Numbered from the stretch's first letter, positions 36,583 through 48,276 are shown. The stretch: 60,236 nucleotides of DNA from an uncultured Microbacterium sp. (GCA_913774845.1 CAJYJO010000026.1:1-60236), one strand, 5' to 3'. Notes: a model not told the origin generated them from the letters alone. Numbers and translations are program-made.

Positions 36583-36831
36583 TCAGATCTCCGCGAACTT
36601 GGTCAGCAGACCGAGACCGACGATGGTGACGAACCACACCAGCGCCAGCACGATCGTGAATCGGTTGAGGTTGCGCTCGGCGAGGCCCGAGGACCCCAGG
36701 GCGGAGCTCATGCCGCCGCCGAACATGTCGGACAGACCGCCACCACGACCCTTGTGGAGCAGGATGAGCAGGGTCAGCAGGAGGCTGGTGACGCCCAGGA
36801 GCACCTGCAGGACGAACTCGAGAATCTGCAC
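36583..36831 (-). CDS. secG: Preprotein translocase subunit SecG
   Basis: An 82-residue membrane protein of the SecYEG translocon with two transmembrane helices (about 3-25 and 57-78) joined by a Gly/Ser-rich loop (GRGGGLSDMFGGGMSSALGSSG), the classic SecG arrangement. The GTG start has AAAGG nine bases upstream. It lies between the terminator of the triosephosphate operon and rbpA, with its own TATACT -10 box. Confidence 0.93.
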   Translation of the reverse strand: MQILEFVLQVLLGVTSLLLTLLILLHKGRGGGLSDMFGGGMSSALGSSGLAERNLNRFTIVLALVWFVTIVGLGLLTKFAEI

Positions 36832-36876
36832 TGTCGAAAGCCTTTCGCGCGCGACCAGTCGGCCGCGCCAGCGTCA

Positions 36877-36882
36877 AGTATA
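36877..36882 (-). promoter_or_regulatory. Candidate -10 box (TATACT) of secG-rbpA
   Basis: TATACT on the minus strand, 45 bases upstream of the secG GTG and after the upstream operon's terminator. No good -35 box. Confidence 0.4.
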
Positions 36883-36904
36883 CGGGGACGCGTCTCAGAC
36901 GCAC

Positions 36905-36936
36905 GGATGCCCGCGGCTCGGCGGCCGCGGGCATCC
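36905..36936 (-). terminator. Terminator of the gap-pgk-tpiA operon
   Basis: GGATGCCCGCGGC (36905-36917) and GCCGCGGGCATCC (36924-36936) form a perfect 13-bp stem with a 6-base loop just after tpiA. It again pairs two inverted GGATGCC copies. Confidence 0.8.
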
Positions 36937-36943
36937 GGAGGCG

Positions 36944-37732
36944 TCAGACGCCGACGTGCTTCTGGAAGCGGATGATCGCCGCGAACTCGTCGACGACGAG
37001 GCTCGCGCCGCCCACCAGGGCGCCGTCGACATCTGGCTCGCGCATGAAGCCGGCGATGTTGCCGGACTTCACCGAGCCGCCGTAGAGCACCCGCGTCCGA
37101 GCGGCGGCGTCTGCTCCGAGCTTGTCGGCCACGACCGCACGCAGCTTCGCGCAGACCTCCTGTGCCTGGTCGGGCGTCGCGGCCTGACCGGAACCGATGG
37201 CCCACACGGGCTCGTACGCGACGACGATGTCGGCATCCGCCGAGACGCCCTCGAGCGCGACCTCGAGCTGACCGACGGGAACGGCGCTCGCGCCGAACTT
37301 CTCGAGGTCTTCGGAGGTCTCACCGACGCAGATGACCGGGACGAGACCGTGGCGGAGGGCCGCCTGGGTCTTCGACGCGATGATCTCGTCGGTCTCGTGG
37401 TGGAACTGCCGACGCTCCGAGTGACCGATGATCACGTACTTGGCGTCGAGCTTGGCCAGGAACTGCCCCGAGATCTCACCGGTGTACGCGCCGGAGTCGT
37501 GGGCCGACAGGTCCTGGCCGCCGAGCGCGAAGTCGATCTTGTCGGCATCGAGCAGCGTCTGGACGGTACGCAGGTCGGTGAACGGCGGGAAGACCGCGAC
37601 CTCGACGCTTCCGGTCTCGTGCTTGGCCTCCTTCAGCGTCCAGTGCAGCTTCTGGACGAACGCGACCGCCTGCAGGTGGTCGAGGTTCATCTTCCAGTTG
37701 CCGGCGATGAGGGGGGTTCTGGTCACTGCCAT
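36944..37732 (-). CDS. tpiA: Triosephosphate isomerase
   Basis: A 262-residue TIM-barrel enzyme interconverting dihydroxyacetone phosphate and glyceraldehyde 3-phosphate. It has the N-terminal GNWKMN lysine, His in IIGHSERR, the catalytic glutamate in VVAYEPVWAIG and the phosphate loop LYGGSVKSGN. GGAGG seven bases upstream supports ATG 37732. Its start overlaps the end of pgk by 10 bases, and a terminator follows. Confidence 0.97.
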   Translation of the reverse strand: MAVTRTPLIAGNWKMNLDHLQAVAFVQKLHWTLKEAKHETGSVEVAVFPPFTDLRTVQTLLDADKIDFALGGQDLSAHDSGAYTGEISGQFLAKLDAKYVIIGHSERRQFHHETDEIIASKTQAALRHGLVPVICVGETSEDLEKFGASAVPVGQLEVALEGVSADADIVVAYEPVWAIGSGQAATPDQAQEVCAKLRAVVADKLGADAAARTRVLYGGSVKSGNIAGFMREPDVDGALVGGASLVVDEFAAIIRFQKHVGV

Positions 37733-38937
37733 CCGAGGACCTCCAGTCCGGGGAGCTTCTTGCCTTCGAGGAACTCCAGGCTCGCGCCACCACCCGTGGA
37801 GATGTGGCCGAAGGCGTCGTCCGCGAAACCGAGCTGGCGCACGGCCGCGGCGGAGTCGCCGCCGCCGACGACACTGAGGCCGTCGACCTCGGTGAGCGCC
37901 TGGGCGACGGTCTTGGTACCGGCTTCGAACGCCTTCATCTCGAAGACGCCCATCGGGCCGTTCCAGAACACGGTCCGCGAGCCGCGGATGGCGTCCGCGA
38001 AGATCTCGGCGGTGCGGGGACCGATGTCGAGCCCCAGTCCGGACGCACCGAAGGCGGTGTCCTCCAGGGCGTCCGCGTCGGCGACCACGTGCTCGGCGTC
38101 CGCCGAGAACGACGCCGCGACGACCGCGTCGACCGGGAGGACGATCTCGACCCCGCGCTCCTTCGCCGTGGCGAGGTAGCCCTTCACGGTGTCGATCTGA
38201 TCCTGCTCCAACAGGCTGGAGCCGACCTTGTGCCCCTCGGCGACGAGGAAGGTGAACATCATGCCGCCACCGACGAGGAGCTTGTCGACACGGGGCAGCA
38301 GGTGCTCGATGACACCGAGCTTGTCGCTGACCTTCGATCCGCCGAGCACCACCGTGTAGGGACGCTCCGGGTTCTCGGTCAGACGGTCGAGGACCTCGAG
38401 CTCCTTCTGGATGAGAAGGCCGGCGGCCGAGGGCACGAGCTGAGCGAGGTCGTAGACGCTCGCCTGCTTCCGGTGCACGACGCCGAAGCCGTCGGAGACG
38501 AGAGCATCGCCGAGCCCGGCGAGCTCGCGCGCGAAGGCCTGTCGCTCGGACTCGTCCTTCGAGGTCTCCCCCGCGTTGAAGCGCAGGTTCTCGATGACGG
38601 CGACCTCACCGTTCTCCAGCGAGGACACGGCATCCTGAGCCGACTCGCCCACCGTGTCGCGCGCGAAGGCGACCGGCTGACCGAGCAGCTCGGACAGACG
38701 CTGCGCGACCGGCTCGAGCGAATACTTCGGGTCGGGCGCCCCGTCGGGACGCCCCAGGTGCGAGCACACGACCACACGCGCTCCGGCGTTGATCAGTGCG
38801 TTGAGGGTCGGCAGCGACGCGCGCACACGGCCATCGTCCGTGATGATCCCGTCCTTGAGAGGAACGTTGAGATCACAACGGACGATGACGCGCGTGCCGG
38901 CGAGCGACCCCAGCGAATCGAGGGTGCGCAGAGCCAT
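37723..38937 (-). CDS. pgk: Phosphoglycerate kinase
   Basis: A 404-residue kinase transferring phosphate from 1,3-bisphosphoglycerate to ADP. Motifs are VIVRCDLNVPLKDG (substrate site), SHLGRPDG, the hinge region LGGSKVSDKLGVI, and the C-terminal STGGGASLEFLEGKKLPG. SDGFGVVHRKQASV takes the place of the more widespread DAFGTAHRAHAS, a variant I associate with this actinobacterial group. It lies six bases after gap and overlaps tpiA, forming a glycolytic operon. Confidence 0.97.
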   Translation of the reverse strand: MALRTLDSLGSLAGTRVIVRCDLNVPLKDGIITDDGRVRASLPTLNALINAGARVVVCSHLGRPDGAPDPKYSLEPVAQRLSELLGQPVAFARDTVGESAQDAVSSLENGEVAVIENLRFNAGETSKDESERQAFARELAGLGDALVSDGFGVVHRKQASVYDLAQLVPSAAGLLIQKELEVLDRLTENPERPYTVVLGGSKVSDKLGVIEHLLPRVDKLLVGGGMMFTFLVAEGHKVGSSLLEQDQIDTVKGYLATAKERGVEIVLPVDAVVAASFSADAEHVVADADALEDTAFGASGLGLDIGPRTAEIFADAIRGSRTVFWNGPMGVFEMKAFEAGTKTVAQALTEVDGLSVVGGGDSAAAVRQLGFADDAFGHISTGGGASLEFLEGKKLPGLEVLGWQ

Positions 38938-38943
38938 GAAGGG

Positions 38944-39969
<1,026 letters not shown>

Positions 39970-40018
39970 TCAGTTGTGCGCGAGAAGCGCGTGATTGCGG
40001 TGTTCGCTGGCGGACAAC

Positions 40019-40050
40019 GGCGTCCCGGCGGGGTGTCCCGCCGGGACGCC
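40019..40050 (-). terminator. Terminator of sodA
   Basis: GGCGTCCCGGCGGG (40019-40032) and CCCGCCGGGACGCC (40037-40050) form a perfect 14-bp stem with loop GTGT, just past the sodA stop. Confidence 0.8.
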
Positions 40051-40058
40051 GCCACCGT

Positions 40059-40685
40059 TTACGACAGTACCAGCAGACCCGCGGTCTTCTCGCGGGCGGC
40101 GGCGAAGCGCTCCTGGGCGTCGGCCCAGTTCGCGATGTTCCAGAACGCCTTCACGTAGTCGGCGCGGACGTTCTTGTAGTCGAGGTAGTACGCGTGCTCC
40201 CAGACGTCGAGGAGCAGCAGCGGGACGGTGCCCGCGACGATCTGACCCTGCTGGTCGAAGAACTGCTGGATGACGAGGTTCTCACCGATCGAGTCCCAGA
40301 ACAGACCCGCCCAGCCGGAGCCCTGCACGCCGAGCGCGGCGGCGGTGAACTGCGCGCGGAAGGCGTCGAAGGAGCCGAACTGGTCGTCGATCGCGGACTC
40401 GAGGTCGCCGGTGGGCTTGTCGCCGCCGTTGGGCGAGAGGTTCGTCCAGAAGATCGAGTGGTTCGTGTGACCGCCGAGGTTGAACGCGAGGTCTTTCTGC
40501 AGGCGGTTGATGTTGGCGAAATCGCCCTTCTCGCGCGCTTCGGCGAGGAGGTCGAGAGTGGTGTTGGCGCCGTTGACGTACGTCTGGTGGTGCTTGCTGT
40601 GGTGCAGCTCCATGATGGTGGCGCTGATGTGCGGCTCCAGCGCCGAGTAGTCGTAGGGCAGTTCGGGCAGCGTGTACTTCGCCAT
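40059..40685 (-). CDS. sodA: Superoxide dismutase (Mn/Fe type)
   Basis: A 208-residue cytoplasmic superoxide dismutase of the iron/manganese family. Metal ligands are in [24 protein letters not shown] and the [11 protein letters not shown] signature (Asp and His). The metal preference is not certain from sequence; GSGWAGLFW and the QFFDQQGQ region fit Mn-type enzymes. The frame continues 28 codons upstream, but [13 protein letters not shown] is the family start and a GGAAG site precedes it. The gene has a 166-base upstream gap after whiA, so it is probably transcribed alone. Confidence 0.95.
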   Translation of the reverse strand: MAKYTLPELPYDYSALEPHISATIMELHHSKHHQTYVNGANTTLDLLAEAREKGDFANINRLQKDLAFNLGGHTNHSIFWTNLSPNGGDKPTGDLESAIDDQFGSFDAFRAQFTAAALGVQGSGWAGLFWDSIGENLVIQQFFDQQGQIVAGTVPLLLLDVWEHAYYLDYKNVRADYVKAFWNIANWADAQERFAAAREKTAGLLVLS

Positions 40686-40746
40686 GTTCTCTACTTCCGA
40701 ATCGGGCGCTGCACCGAGACCTCGGCGCAGCGAGGGTGACGTCTTC

Positions 40747-40752
40747 ATCCTA
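40747..40752 (-). promoter_or_regulatory. Candidate -10 box (TAGGAT) of sodA
   Basis: TAGGAT on the minus strand, about 62 bases upstream of the sodA start, in the gap after whiA. Tentative. Confidence 0.3.
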
Positions 40753-40852
40753 GTGAGGGGTAACGACACCGCACCGGGGTTGCTTCCCGGTATGACGGAA
40801 GATATTCCGCCCGGGCGCGTCGGGCGACGGCCGGTCGAAGGATGCCGCGACG

Positions 40853-41830
40853 TCAGTCGTCGGCGCCGACGGGGACGGCGGCCTCGGTGCCCGGGATGCC
40901 CTCGGCCTCGGCCTTCTTGTCGGCCATCGCGAGCAGACGACGGATGCGACCGGCGACGGCGTCCTTGGTGAGGGGCGGGTCGGCGTGGTGGCCGAGCTCG
41001 TCGAGACTCGCGTCGCGGTGAGCCAGGCGCAGCTCCCCCGCCTGCTGCAGGTGGGCGGGCACCTCGTCGCCGAGGATCTCGAGCGCGCGCTCGACACGGG
41101 CGCAGGCGGCGACGGCGGCCTGGGCCGAGCGACGCAGATTCGCGTCATCGAAGTTGACGAGGCGGTTGACCCCGGCGCGCACCTCGCGGCGCTGACGCAT
41201 CTGGTCCCACTCGCCCGCCGTGCGGCGCGCACCCATCTCGTACAGGGCACCGCGGATCGCCTCGCCGTCGCGGACGACGACGCGGGGCACGCCCCGGACC
41301 TCTCGGGCCTTGGCCGGGATCCCGATGCGGTGCCCGGCGCCGACGAGTGCCATCGCGGCCTCGGACGAGGGGCAGGAGATCTCGAGGGCTGCCGACCGGC
41401 CCGGGTCGCTGAGCGAGCCGCTCGCGAGGAACGCCCCGCGCCAGATCGCGCTCAGGTCGGGACGCGAGCCGGTGGTGAGCTTGTTCGGCAGCCCCCGCAC
41501 GGGCCGGCGGCGCTGGTCGAGCAGACCGGTCTGACGGGCGAGCGTCTCGCCCGCCTCGATGACGCGGACGGCGAAGTGACCGCCGGTACGGCCGCCGGAG
41601 CCCTGCACGTGGTGCAGCTCGGGGCGCACGCCGTAGAGCTCCACGAGATCGCGGGCGACCCGACGGGCGAGGATGTCGGAGTCCAGCTCGGCCTCGACGG
41701 CGACGCGGTTGGCGATGGAGTGCAGACCGCCGGAGAAACGCAGGAGGGCGGTGAGCTCGGCGACCCGCGCCGTGGGGCGGGGGTCGCGGACGGTGATGAG
41801 CTCGGCCTTCACATCGGCGGTCAGCGGCAC
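40853..41830 (-). CDS. whiA: WhiA family DNA-binding regulator
   Basis: A 325-residue WhiA protein, required for sporulation septation in Streptomyces and a conserved cell-division or chromosome factor in other Gram-positives. It joins a LAGLIDADG-like N-terminal domain ([13 protein letters not shown] region) to a C-terminal helix-turn-helix ([27 protein letters not shown]). The GTG start lies 41 bases after rapZ. In most relatives a YvcK-type gene separates rapZ and whiA; it is missing here. Confidence 0.94.
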   Translation of the reverse strand: MPLTADVKAELITVRDPRPTARVAELTALLRFSGGLHSIANRVAVEAELDSDILARRVARDLVELYGVRPELHHVQGSGGRTGGHFAVRVIEAGETLARQTGLLDQRRRPVRGLPNKLTTGSRPDLSAIWRGAFLASGSLSDPGRSAALEISCPSSEAAMALVGAGHRIGIPAKAREVRGVPRVVVRDGEAIRGALYEMGARRTAGEWDQMRQRREVRAGVNRLVNFDDANLRRSAQAAVAACARVERALEILGDEVPAHLQQAGELRLAHRDASLDELGHHADPPLTKDAVAGRIRRLLAMADKKAEAEGIPGTEAAVPVGADD

Positions 41831-41871
41831 GGTTCTCCTCGGATGGGGGGCGGCGGGGGCGACGGTCCAGC

Positions 41872-42750
41872 CTACTCGCGACCGAGGTCGCGGTGAGCCA
41901 CCCGAACGGCCACTCCCGGAACATCGGCAAGACGTGCAGCGAGCTCGCGGGCCATCACGACCGACCTGTGCTTACCGCCCGTGCAGCCCACGGCCACGAC
42001 GGAATGGCGCTTGTTCTCGCGCTGATACCCCTCGAGCACGGGCCGAAGTGCGGCCGCGTAGGCGGTCAGGAACTCCGACGCCCCCTGCTGGCCCAGCACG
42101 TATTCCCGCACCTCCGGGTTCTCACCGGTGAGCGGGCGCAGACCCTCGTCCCAGAAGGGGTTCGGGAGGAAGCGCATGTCGGCGACCAGGTCGACGTCCG
42201 GCGGGAGCCCGTACTTGAAGCCGAAGCTCATCAACGTCACGGTATGACGGGCGGCGCCCTCCTCACCGAACAGCTCGACGGTGCGCAGCGAGAGCTGGTG
42301 CACGTTCAGGGTGGAGGTGTCGATGACGACGTCGGCAGCCTCGCGCACGGGTGCGAGTCGCTCCCGTTCGCGCCGGATGCCGTCGACGATCGTGCCGTCG
42401 CCCTGCAGGGGGTGCGGGCGCCGCACGGCCTCGAACCGGCGCACGAGCACCGCGTCAGCGGCATCCAGGAACACCGTGCGCACCTGCCGGCCGGCCTGGA
42501 GCGTGCGCATCGCCTCGGGGAGGTCGCCGAACAGCGTGCGACCGCGGACGTCGACCACGACCGCGACGCGCGGCACCGCACCGCCCGCCAGCTCGGTGAG
42601 CTCGAGCAACGGTCGCAGCATGCGCGGCGGCAGATTGTCGACGACGTACCAGTCGAGGTCTTCGAGCGCGTTGGCGACGGTCGAGCGACCGGCCCCGGAC
42701 ATGCCCGTGACGATCAACACCTCACCTGGCTCGTCTCGTGCCGGCTCCAT
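41872..42750 (-). CDS. rapZ: RapZ/YvcJ family nucleotide-binding protein
   Basis: A 292-residue P-loop protein. The Walker A is GMSGAGRST; the C-terminal domain has [28 protein letters not shown] and [11 protein letters not shown], the hallmarks of the RapZ family. RapZ controls glmS mRNA stability through small RNAs in E. coli, but the actinobacterial proteins have no established RNA role. ATG 42750 is supported by GGGAGG eight bases upstream. It sits in the conserved uvrC-rapZ-whiA run. Confidence 0.92.
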   Translation of the reverse strand: MEPARDEPGEVLIVTGMSGAGRSTVANALEDLDWYVVDNLPPRMLRPLLELTELAGGAVPRVAVVVDVRGRTLFGDLPEAMRTLQAGRQVRTVFLDAADAVLVRRFEAVRRPHPLQGDGTIVDGIRRERERLAPVREAADVVIDTSTLNVHQLSLRTVELFGEEGAARHTVTLMSFGFKYGLPPDVDLVADMRFLPNPFWDEGLRPLTGENPEVREYVLGQQGASEFLTAYAAALRPVLEGYQRENKRHSVVAVGCTGGKHRSVVMARELAARLADVPGVAVRVAHRDLGRE

Positions 42751-42779
42751 GATGATCGCCTCCCGTCGTCCTTCCCAGC

Positions 42780-44723
42780 CTAGCGAGCGAGATGGGCGTG
42801 GATGGCCTCGGCGAGGGCCGGACCGATGCCCGGAAGGGACATGATCTCGTCGGGCGTCGCCTGCTTCAGCGCGGCGACCGAGCCGAAGTGGCGCAGCAGC
42901 GCCTTGATCCGCGCGTCGCCCAGCCCGGGCACCTCGGCGAGCACGCTCGTGACGTCGCGCTTGCGGCGCTTGCGCTGGTGCACGATCGCGAAGCGGTGCG
43001 CCTCGTCGCGGAGACGCTGCAGCAGGTACAGCGCTTCCGAGGTGCGGGGCAGGATCACCGGGTACTCCTCCCCCGGCAGCCACACCTCCTCGAGGCGCTT
43101 CGCGATGCCGCACAGCGCGATCTCCTCATGACCGGCGTCGGCGAGGGCGCGTGCGGCCGCGGCGACCTGGGGCTGACCGCCGTCGACCACGAGCAACTGC
43201 GGGCGGTAGGCGAACCGCGGGCGCTTGCGGGCCGTCACGACGTCGCCGTCGGCCGTGACCTCGTCGGAATCGGGGGCGGCCACGATCGCACCGTCGATCG
43301 TCTCGGGCTCGATCTCGTCGGGCCGGTCGAGGTAGGCCAGTCGCCGCGTAAGCACCTGGTACATCGAGTCGGTGTCGTCGGTCGTCTCGGCCACGCCGAA
43401 CGAGCGGTACTGGTCTTTGCGGGGCAGGCCGTCTTCGAAGACGACCATGGATGCCACGACGTTGGTACCGGCCAGGTGGGAGATGTCGAAGCACTCGATG
43501 CGCAGCGGGGCCTCGGTCATGCCGAGCGCCTCCTGCAGATCGGTGAGCGCTTGCGATCGGGCGACGTAGTCGCTGGTGCGGCGGGTCTTGTGCAGCATGA
43601 GCGCCTGCTGCGCGTTGAGCGTCGCGGTCTTGAGCAGGTCTGCCTTGCGTCCGCGCTGGGCGACCTGCAGGGTCACCGGACGTCCGCGGCGTTCGCGCAG
43701 CCAGTCCTCCAGCTGCTCGGCGTCGTCGGGGAGCTCGGGCACGAGCACCTGGCGCGGGATGTCGCCGGCGTCCGCGTCGCCGTAGGTGCGCTGGAGCACC
43801 TGATCGACGAGGTCGGCGCCCGAGATGTCGATCTCCTTCTCGATCGTGGTCGCGCGCACACCGCGAACGCGTCCGCCGCGCACGACGAAGTGCTGCACCG
43901 TCGCGGCGAGCTCGTCTTCCGCGATGCCGAAGAGATCGGCATCCGTATCGGAGGCGAGCACGAGCGCGCTCTTGCCGAGGACCGCGTCGATGGCCTGCAG
44001 CCGGTCGCGGTAGTGCGCCGCCGACTCGTAGTCCATCGCCGCCGACGCCTCTTTCATGCGCGACGTCAGTTCTTTCGCGAAGCGCTGGTCGCCGCCCGAC
44101 ATGAAGGAGACGAAATCGTTGACGATCGCGCGGTGCTCCTCGATCGTCACCTTCATCGAGCAAGGGCCCCCGCAGCGCCCGATCTGGCCCGGGAAGCACG
44201 GCCGGCCCGACGCCATCGCCTTCTTGTACGACGAGTCGCTGCACGTCCGGATCGGGAAGACCTTGATCATCAGGTCGATCGTGTCGTGCACCGCCCACAC
44301 CTTGGGGTACGGCCCGAAGTACTTCGCCCCGCGGATCTTCGGATTGCGCGTGACGATGACCCGGGGCGCTTCATCGGCGAGGGTGATCGCCATGAACGGG
44401 TAGGACTTGTCGTCCTTGTAGCGCACGTTGAAAGGTGGATCGAACTCTTTGATCCACATGTACTCCAGCTGCAGCGAATCGACGTCGCTGGGGACGACGG
44501 TCCACTCGACGCTCGCCGCGGTGGTGACCATGCGACGCGTGCGCTCGTGCAGCGAGTGCAGCGGCGCGAAGTAGTTCGACAACCGCGCCCGCAGGTTCTT
44601 CGCCTTGCCGACGTACAGCACCCGCCCGTCCGCGTCGCGGAAGCGATAGACGCCCGGGTTGGTCGGGATCTCGCCGGCCTTCGGGCGGTACGGGAGGTGC
44701 GACAGTCGTTCTCGAGTGGCCAT
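42780..44723 (-). CDS. uvrC: Excinuclease ABC subunit C
   Basis: A 647-residue nuclease that makes both incisions in nucleotide excision repair. An N-terminal GIY-YIG domain ([20 protein letters not shown]), the UVR motif around [16 protein letters not shown], the RNase H-like C-terminal nuclease ([19 protein letters not shown]) and two terminal helix-hairpin-helix motifs are all in order. Its ATG lies three bases after the uvrA stop, so it is expressed with uvrA from the damage-type promoter. Confidence 0.97.
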   Translation of the reverse strand: MATRERLSHLPYRPKAGEIPTNPGVYRFRDADGRVLYVGKAKNLRARLSNYFAPLHSLHERTRRMVTTAASVEWTVVPSDVDSLQLEYMWIKEFDPPFNVRYKDDKSYPFMAITLADEAPRVIVTRNPKIRGAKYFGPYPKVWAVHDTIDLMIKVFPIRTCSDSSYKKAMASGRPCFPGQIGRCGGPCSMKVTIEEHRAIVNDFVSFMSGGDQRFAKELTSRMKEASAAMDYESAAHYRDRLQAIDAVLGKSALVLASDTDADLFGIAEDELAATVQHFVVRGGRVRGVRATTIEKEIDISGADLVDQVLQRTYGDADAGDIPRQVLVPELPDDAEQLEDWLRERRGRPVTLQVAQRGRKADLLKTATLNAQQALMLHKTRRTSDYVARSQALTDLQEALGMTEAPLRIECFDISHLAGTNVVASMVVFEDGLPRKDQYRSFGVAETTDDTDSMYQVLTRRLAYLDRPDEIEPETIDGAIVAAPDSDEVTADGDVVTARKRPRFAYRPQLLVVDGGQPQVAAAARALADAGHEEIALCGIAKRLEEVWLPGEEYPVILPRTSEALYLLQRLRDEAHRFAIVHQRKRRKRDVTSVLAEVPGLGDARIKALLRHFGSVAALKQATPDEIMSLPGIGPALAEAIHAHLAR

Positions 44724-44726
44724 GGC

Positions 44727-47696
44727 TCAGGCCCGTTGGCCGGCCAGCTCCGGCTCCCGGGCGACCTCGGTCTCGGACGTGTTGCGCTGCGTGCCGGTGC
44801 GGCCCGTCTCGAGGAGCTCCGCCAGGAACGCACCGGTGTGGCTGTCCTCCACCTTCGCGACCTGCTCGGGAGTGCCGGTGGCCACGATCGTGCCACCCCC
44901 GGCGCCGCCCTCGGGGCCGAGGTCGATGACCCAGTCCGAGCTCTTGATGACGTCGAGGTTGTGCTCGATCACGATGACCGTGTTGCCCTTGTCGACCAGC
45001 CCGTTGAGCACCTTCAGCAGCAGCGAGACGTCTTCGAAGTGCAGGCCCGTCGTGGGCTCGTCGAGCACGTAGATCGAGCGACCGTTGCTGCGGCGCTGGA
45101 GCTCGGTCGCGAGCTTGACGCGCTGCGCCTCGCCACCCGAGAGGGTGGTCGCGGACTGACCGAGTCGCACGTACCCGAGACCCACGTCGACGAGGGTCTT
45201 GAGGTAGCGGTAAATGGCCTGGATCGGCTCGAAGAACTCCGCCGCCTCGGAGATCGGCATCTCGAGGACCTCGGCGATGTTCTTGCCCTTGTAGTGCACC
45301 GACAGGGTGTCGCGGTTGTAGCGCTTGCCGTGGCAGACCTCGCAGTCGACGTAGACGTCGGGCAGGAAGTTCATCTCGATCTTCAACGTGCCGTCGCCCG
45401 AGCACGCCTCGCAGCGTCCGCCCTTGACGTTGAAGCTGAAGCGGCCGGCCTGGTAGCCGCGCACCTTCGCTTCGGGGGTCTCGGCGAAAAGGCTGCGGAT
45501 GCGGTCGAAGACGCCGGTGTAGGTCGCCGGGTTCGAGCGGGGCGTGCGGCCGATCGGCGCCTGGTCGACGTGCACGACCTTGTCGAGGTTGTCGAGACCG
45601 GTGACGCGCGTGTGCTTGCCGGGCACGCGGCGCGCGCCGTTCAGCTTGGAGGCGAGGACTTCGTAGAGGATGCCGTTCACCAGCGTCGACTTGCCGGAAC
45701 CGCTCACACCGGTGACCGAGGTGAGCACGCCCAGGGGGAAGTCGACCGTGACGTTCTGCAGGTTGTTCTCGCGCGCCCCGACCACCGTGATCTGGCGCTT
45801 CTTGTCGATCTTGCGACGCTTCTTCGGCGCCTCGATCGCACGGCGGCCCGAGAGATACGCACCGGTGAGCGACCGCTCGTCGTCGAGGAGCTCGGCGAGG
45901 GGCCCGGAGTGCACGACGTTTCCGCCGTCGACACCCGCTCGCGGCCCGATGTCGACGACCCAGTCGGCGGCGTGGATGGTCTCTTCGTCGTGCTCGACGA
46001 CGATCAACGTGTTGCCGAGGTCGCGCAGGGTCTCGAGCGTCTGGATGAGACGGCGGTTGTCGCGCTGGTGCAGACCGATCGAGGGCTCGTCGAGCACGTA
46101 GAGAACGCCCGTCAGTCCCGAGCCGATCTGGGTCGCCAGGCGGATGCGCTGCGCCTCGCCGCCCGACAGGGTGCCGGCCGCGCGACCGAGGCTGAGGTAG
46201 TTCAACCCGACCTGCAGCAGGAAGTCGAGACGGGCGCGGATCTCGCGCAGCACGGCCGCGGCGATCGTCGCCTCGCGCTCGGTGAGCGTGAGCTTCGAGA
46301 AGAACTCGCGCGCGTCGGCCAGGCTCATGCGCGAAGCCGCGGCGATCGAGGTGTTGTCGACGAGCACCGCGAGCACTTCGGGCTTCAGACGGTCACCGTC
46401 GCAGACGGCACAGGGGACCTCGCGGAGGTACTCCGACCAGCGCTGACGCTGGGTGTCGGACTCGGCCTGCAGGTACTGCCGCTCGATGTAGGGCACGACG
46501 CCCTCGAAGCCCGAGGAGTATCGCATCTCGCGGCCGTAACGGTTCTTCCACTTGACGGTGACCTTGTAGTTCTCGCCGCGCAGCACCGCCTGCTGGACGT
46601 CGTGCGAGAGGTCCTTCCACGGGGTGTCGAGTGAGAACTCGAGGTCGCGCGCAAGTCCTTCGAGCAGGCGCTCGTAGTACTGGAAGAGGCCCTTGCCCTG
46701 CGTGGTCCACGGCAGGATCGCGCCGTCGCGGATCGAGAGCTCCTCATCGCCGAGCATGAGGTCGACGTCGACCGACATGCGCGTGCCGAGTCCGGAACAG
46801 ACGGGGCACGCACCGAAGGGCGCGTTGAACGAGAAGGTGCGCGGCTCGATCTCGGTCAGCTGCAGCGGGTGCCCGTTCGGGCACGCCAGCTTCTCGGAGA
46901 AAGACTGCCACGCGTCGTCGCCCTCTTCGTCGACGAAGTTGACCTGCATGATGCCGCCGGCGAGTCCCATCGCCGTCTCCACCGAGTCGGTGACGCGGCT
47001 AAGGTTGTCTCCGGATGCCACGAGTCGATCGACCACGACCGCGATGTCGTGCTTGTAGCTCTTCTTCAAGACGGGAGGCTCGGCCAGCTGCACGAGCTCG
47101 CCGTCGACGACCGCGCGGGCGTAGCCCTTGGCGCTCAGCTCTTTGAAGAGGTCGACGAACTCGCCCTTCTTCTGCGTGACCACCGGGGCGACGATCTGGT
47201 AGCGCGTGCGCTCGGGCAGCTCCATGAGCTGGTCGGCGATCTGCTGCACGGTCTGACGCTGGATGCGTGCGCCGCAGTCGGGGCAGTGCGGGACGCCGAC
47301 GCGCGCCCAGAGCAGACGCATGTAGTCGTGGATCTCGGTGATCGTGCCGACCGTCGAACGCGGGTTGCGGTTGGTGGACTTCTGGTCGATCGAGACGGCG
47401 GGGCTCAGGCCCTCGATGAAGTCGACGTCCGGACGATCGACCTGACCGAGGAACTGACGCGCGTAGGCGCTGAGCGACTCGACGTAGCGGCGCTGCCCCT
47501 CGGCGAAGATGGTGTCGAAGGCCAGGCTCGACTTGCCCGAGCCGGACAGGCCGGTGAATACGACGAGCGAGTCGCGGGGGATGTCGAGGTCGACGTCCTT
47601 GAGGTTGTGGACGCGCGCGCCGCGCACACTCAACGTGCCGCTGGAGGCGGCGGTATTCGCGGGCGATGACGAGGAAACGACGGGAACGATCGGCAC
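44727..47696 (-). CDS. uvrA: Excinuclease ABC subunit A
   Basis: The 989-residue damage-recognition ATPase of nucleotide excision repair. It has two ABC cassettes (Walker [10 protein letters not shown] near the N-terminus and GVSGSGKST in the second half, each with an LSGGEAQR signature) and zinc-finger cysteines (CPDCG, CPNG/CPVCSG, and C-x2-C pairs in CEACSGDG and CEVCHGKR). The start is GTG 47696, with no ribosome binding site but a TAGACT -10 box six bases upstream, so the mRNA is leaderless. An ATGTCGGAG element 8 bases further up makes this a PafBC-type damage promoter. It leads uvrA-uvrC-rapZ-whiA. Confidence 0.97.
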   Translation of the reverse strand: MPIVPVVSSSSPANTAASSGTLSVRGARVHNLKDVDLDIPRDSLVVFTGLSGSGKSSLAFDTIFAEGQRRYVESLSAYARQFLGQVDRPDVDFIEGLSPAVSIDQKSTNRNPRSTVGTITEIHDYMRLLWARVGVPHCPDCGARIQRQTVQQIADQLMELPERTRYQIVAPVVTQKKGEFVDLFKELSAKGYARAVVDGELVQLAEPPVLKKSYKHDIAVVVDRLVASGDNLSRVTDSVETAMGLAGGIMQVNFVDEEGDDAWQSFSEKLACPNGHPLQLTEIEPRTFSFNAPFGACPVCSGLGTRMSVDVDLMLGDEELSIRDGAILPWTTQGKGLFQYYERLLEGLARDLEFSLDTPWKDLSHDVQQAVLRGENYKVTVKWKNRYGREMRYSSGFEGVVPYIERQYLQAESDTQRQRWSEYLREVPCAVCDGDRLKPEVLAVLVDNTSIAAASRMSLADAREFFSKLTLTEREATIAAAVLREIRARLDFLLQVGLNYLSLGRAAGTLSGGEAQRIRLATQIGSGLTGVLYVLDEPSIGLHQRDNRRLIQTLETLRDLGNTLIVVEHDEETIHAADWVVDIGPRAGVDGGNVVHSGPLAELLDDERSLTGAYLSGRRAIEAPKKRRKIDKKRQITVVGARENNLQNVTVDFPLGVLTSVTGVSGSGKSTLVNGILYEVLASKLNGARRVPGKHTRVTGLDNLDKVVHVDQAPIGRTPRSNPATYTGVFDRIRSLFAETPEAKVRGYQAGRFSFNVKGGRCEACSGDGTLKIEMNFLPDVYVDCEVCHGKRYNRDTLSVHYKGKNIAEVLEMPISEAAEFFEPIQAIYRYLKTLVDVGLGYVRLGQSATTLSGGEAQRVKLATELQRRSNGRSIYVLDEPTTGLHFEDVSLLLKVLNGLVDKGNTVIVIEHNLDVIKSSDWVIDLGPEGGAGGGTIVATGTPEQVAKVEDSHTGAFLAELLETGRTGTQRNTSETEVAREPELAGQRA

Positions 47697-47702
47697 CTGT
47701 TA

Positions 47703-47725
47703 AGTCTAGGTCGGCCCTCCGACAT
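47703..47725 (-). promoter_or_regulatory. PafBC-type DNA-damage promoter of uvrA
   Basis: Minus strand: ATGTCGGAG (47725-47717), 8 bases, TAGACT (47708-47703), 6 bases, GTG start. This matches the LexA-independent mycobacterial motif TGTCRGTG-N8-TAnnnT closely, and the layout is identical at uvrB and at the GIY-YIG-like gene. Confidence 0.75.
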
Positions 47726-47835
47726 CGGCCCCGGGTTCGCCCGGAGCGCACGGATGTGCGACAGTGCGCTGCTCGCACCGGGAAGACGATCTCTCGCGCA
47801 CGCCATCGTGTCGCGCCCGTCGGGCTCCCCCGTGG

Positions 47836-48276
47836 TCAGGGGATCGGAGCGTCGGCGGGACGCGCAGCGAACGGCGCGAGTCCGTCGCGAAGGGCGACCA
47901 GGGCGTCCGCATCGACGCCGACCCTCGCCATGATCTGCGTCGGTACGTCGAGAGCGCGTTCGCGCAGCTCTCGCCCCTCGGGCGTCAGCGCGATGTCGAG
48001 CACGCGTTCGTCATCCGCGCGCCGGGAGCGGATCACCCGCCCCTGGGCTTCGAGCCGCTTCACGAGGGGCGAGAGGGTCGCCGGCTCCATCGCGAGTTCG
48101 GCGGCGAGGGCGCCGAGGGAACGCGGCGACTGCTCCCAGAGGGCGAGCATGACGAGGTATTGCGGGTGCGTGAGCCCGAGGGGCTCGAGGACGGGCCGGT
48201 AGATCGACACCACGTTGCGCGCAGCGGTGACCAGCGCGAAGCACACCTGGTTCTCGAGCGTCAGCGGATCGTCCAC
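47836..48276 (-). CDS. MarR/OhrR family transcriptional regulator
   Basis: A 146-residue winged-helix regulator. The N-terminal LENQVCFALVTAARNVV places a cysteine (Cys12) where OhrR proteins carry the peroxide-sensing cysteine; LTHPQYLVMLALW and the recognition region LAMEPATLSPLVKRLEAQG follow the OhrR pattern. A sensor of organic peroxide is the best guess, but no ohr gene is adjacent. GGAGGAGG precedes the GTG start. It is divergent from a small zinc-ribbon gene, and the shared gap contains ATTAGT-AC-ACTAAT, its probable operator. Confidence 0.87.
   Translation of the reverse strand: MDDPLTLENQVCFALVTAARNVVSIYRPVLEPLGLTHPQYLVMLALWEQSPRSLGALAAELAMEPATLSPLVKRLEAQGRVIRSRRADDERVLDIALTPEGRELRERALDVPTQIMARVGVDADALVALRDGLAPFAARPADAPIP

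Noticed and set aside
42792-46634. Open frame of about 1280 codons on the plus strand
   Set aside because: Antisense to uvrC and uvrA, whose motifs are complete; its translation is low-complexity Arg/Val/Asp with no domain.
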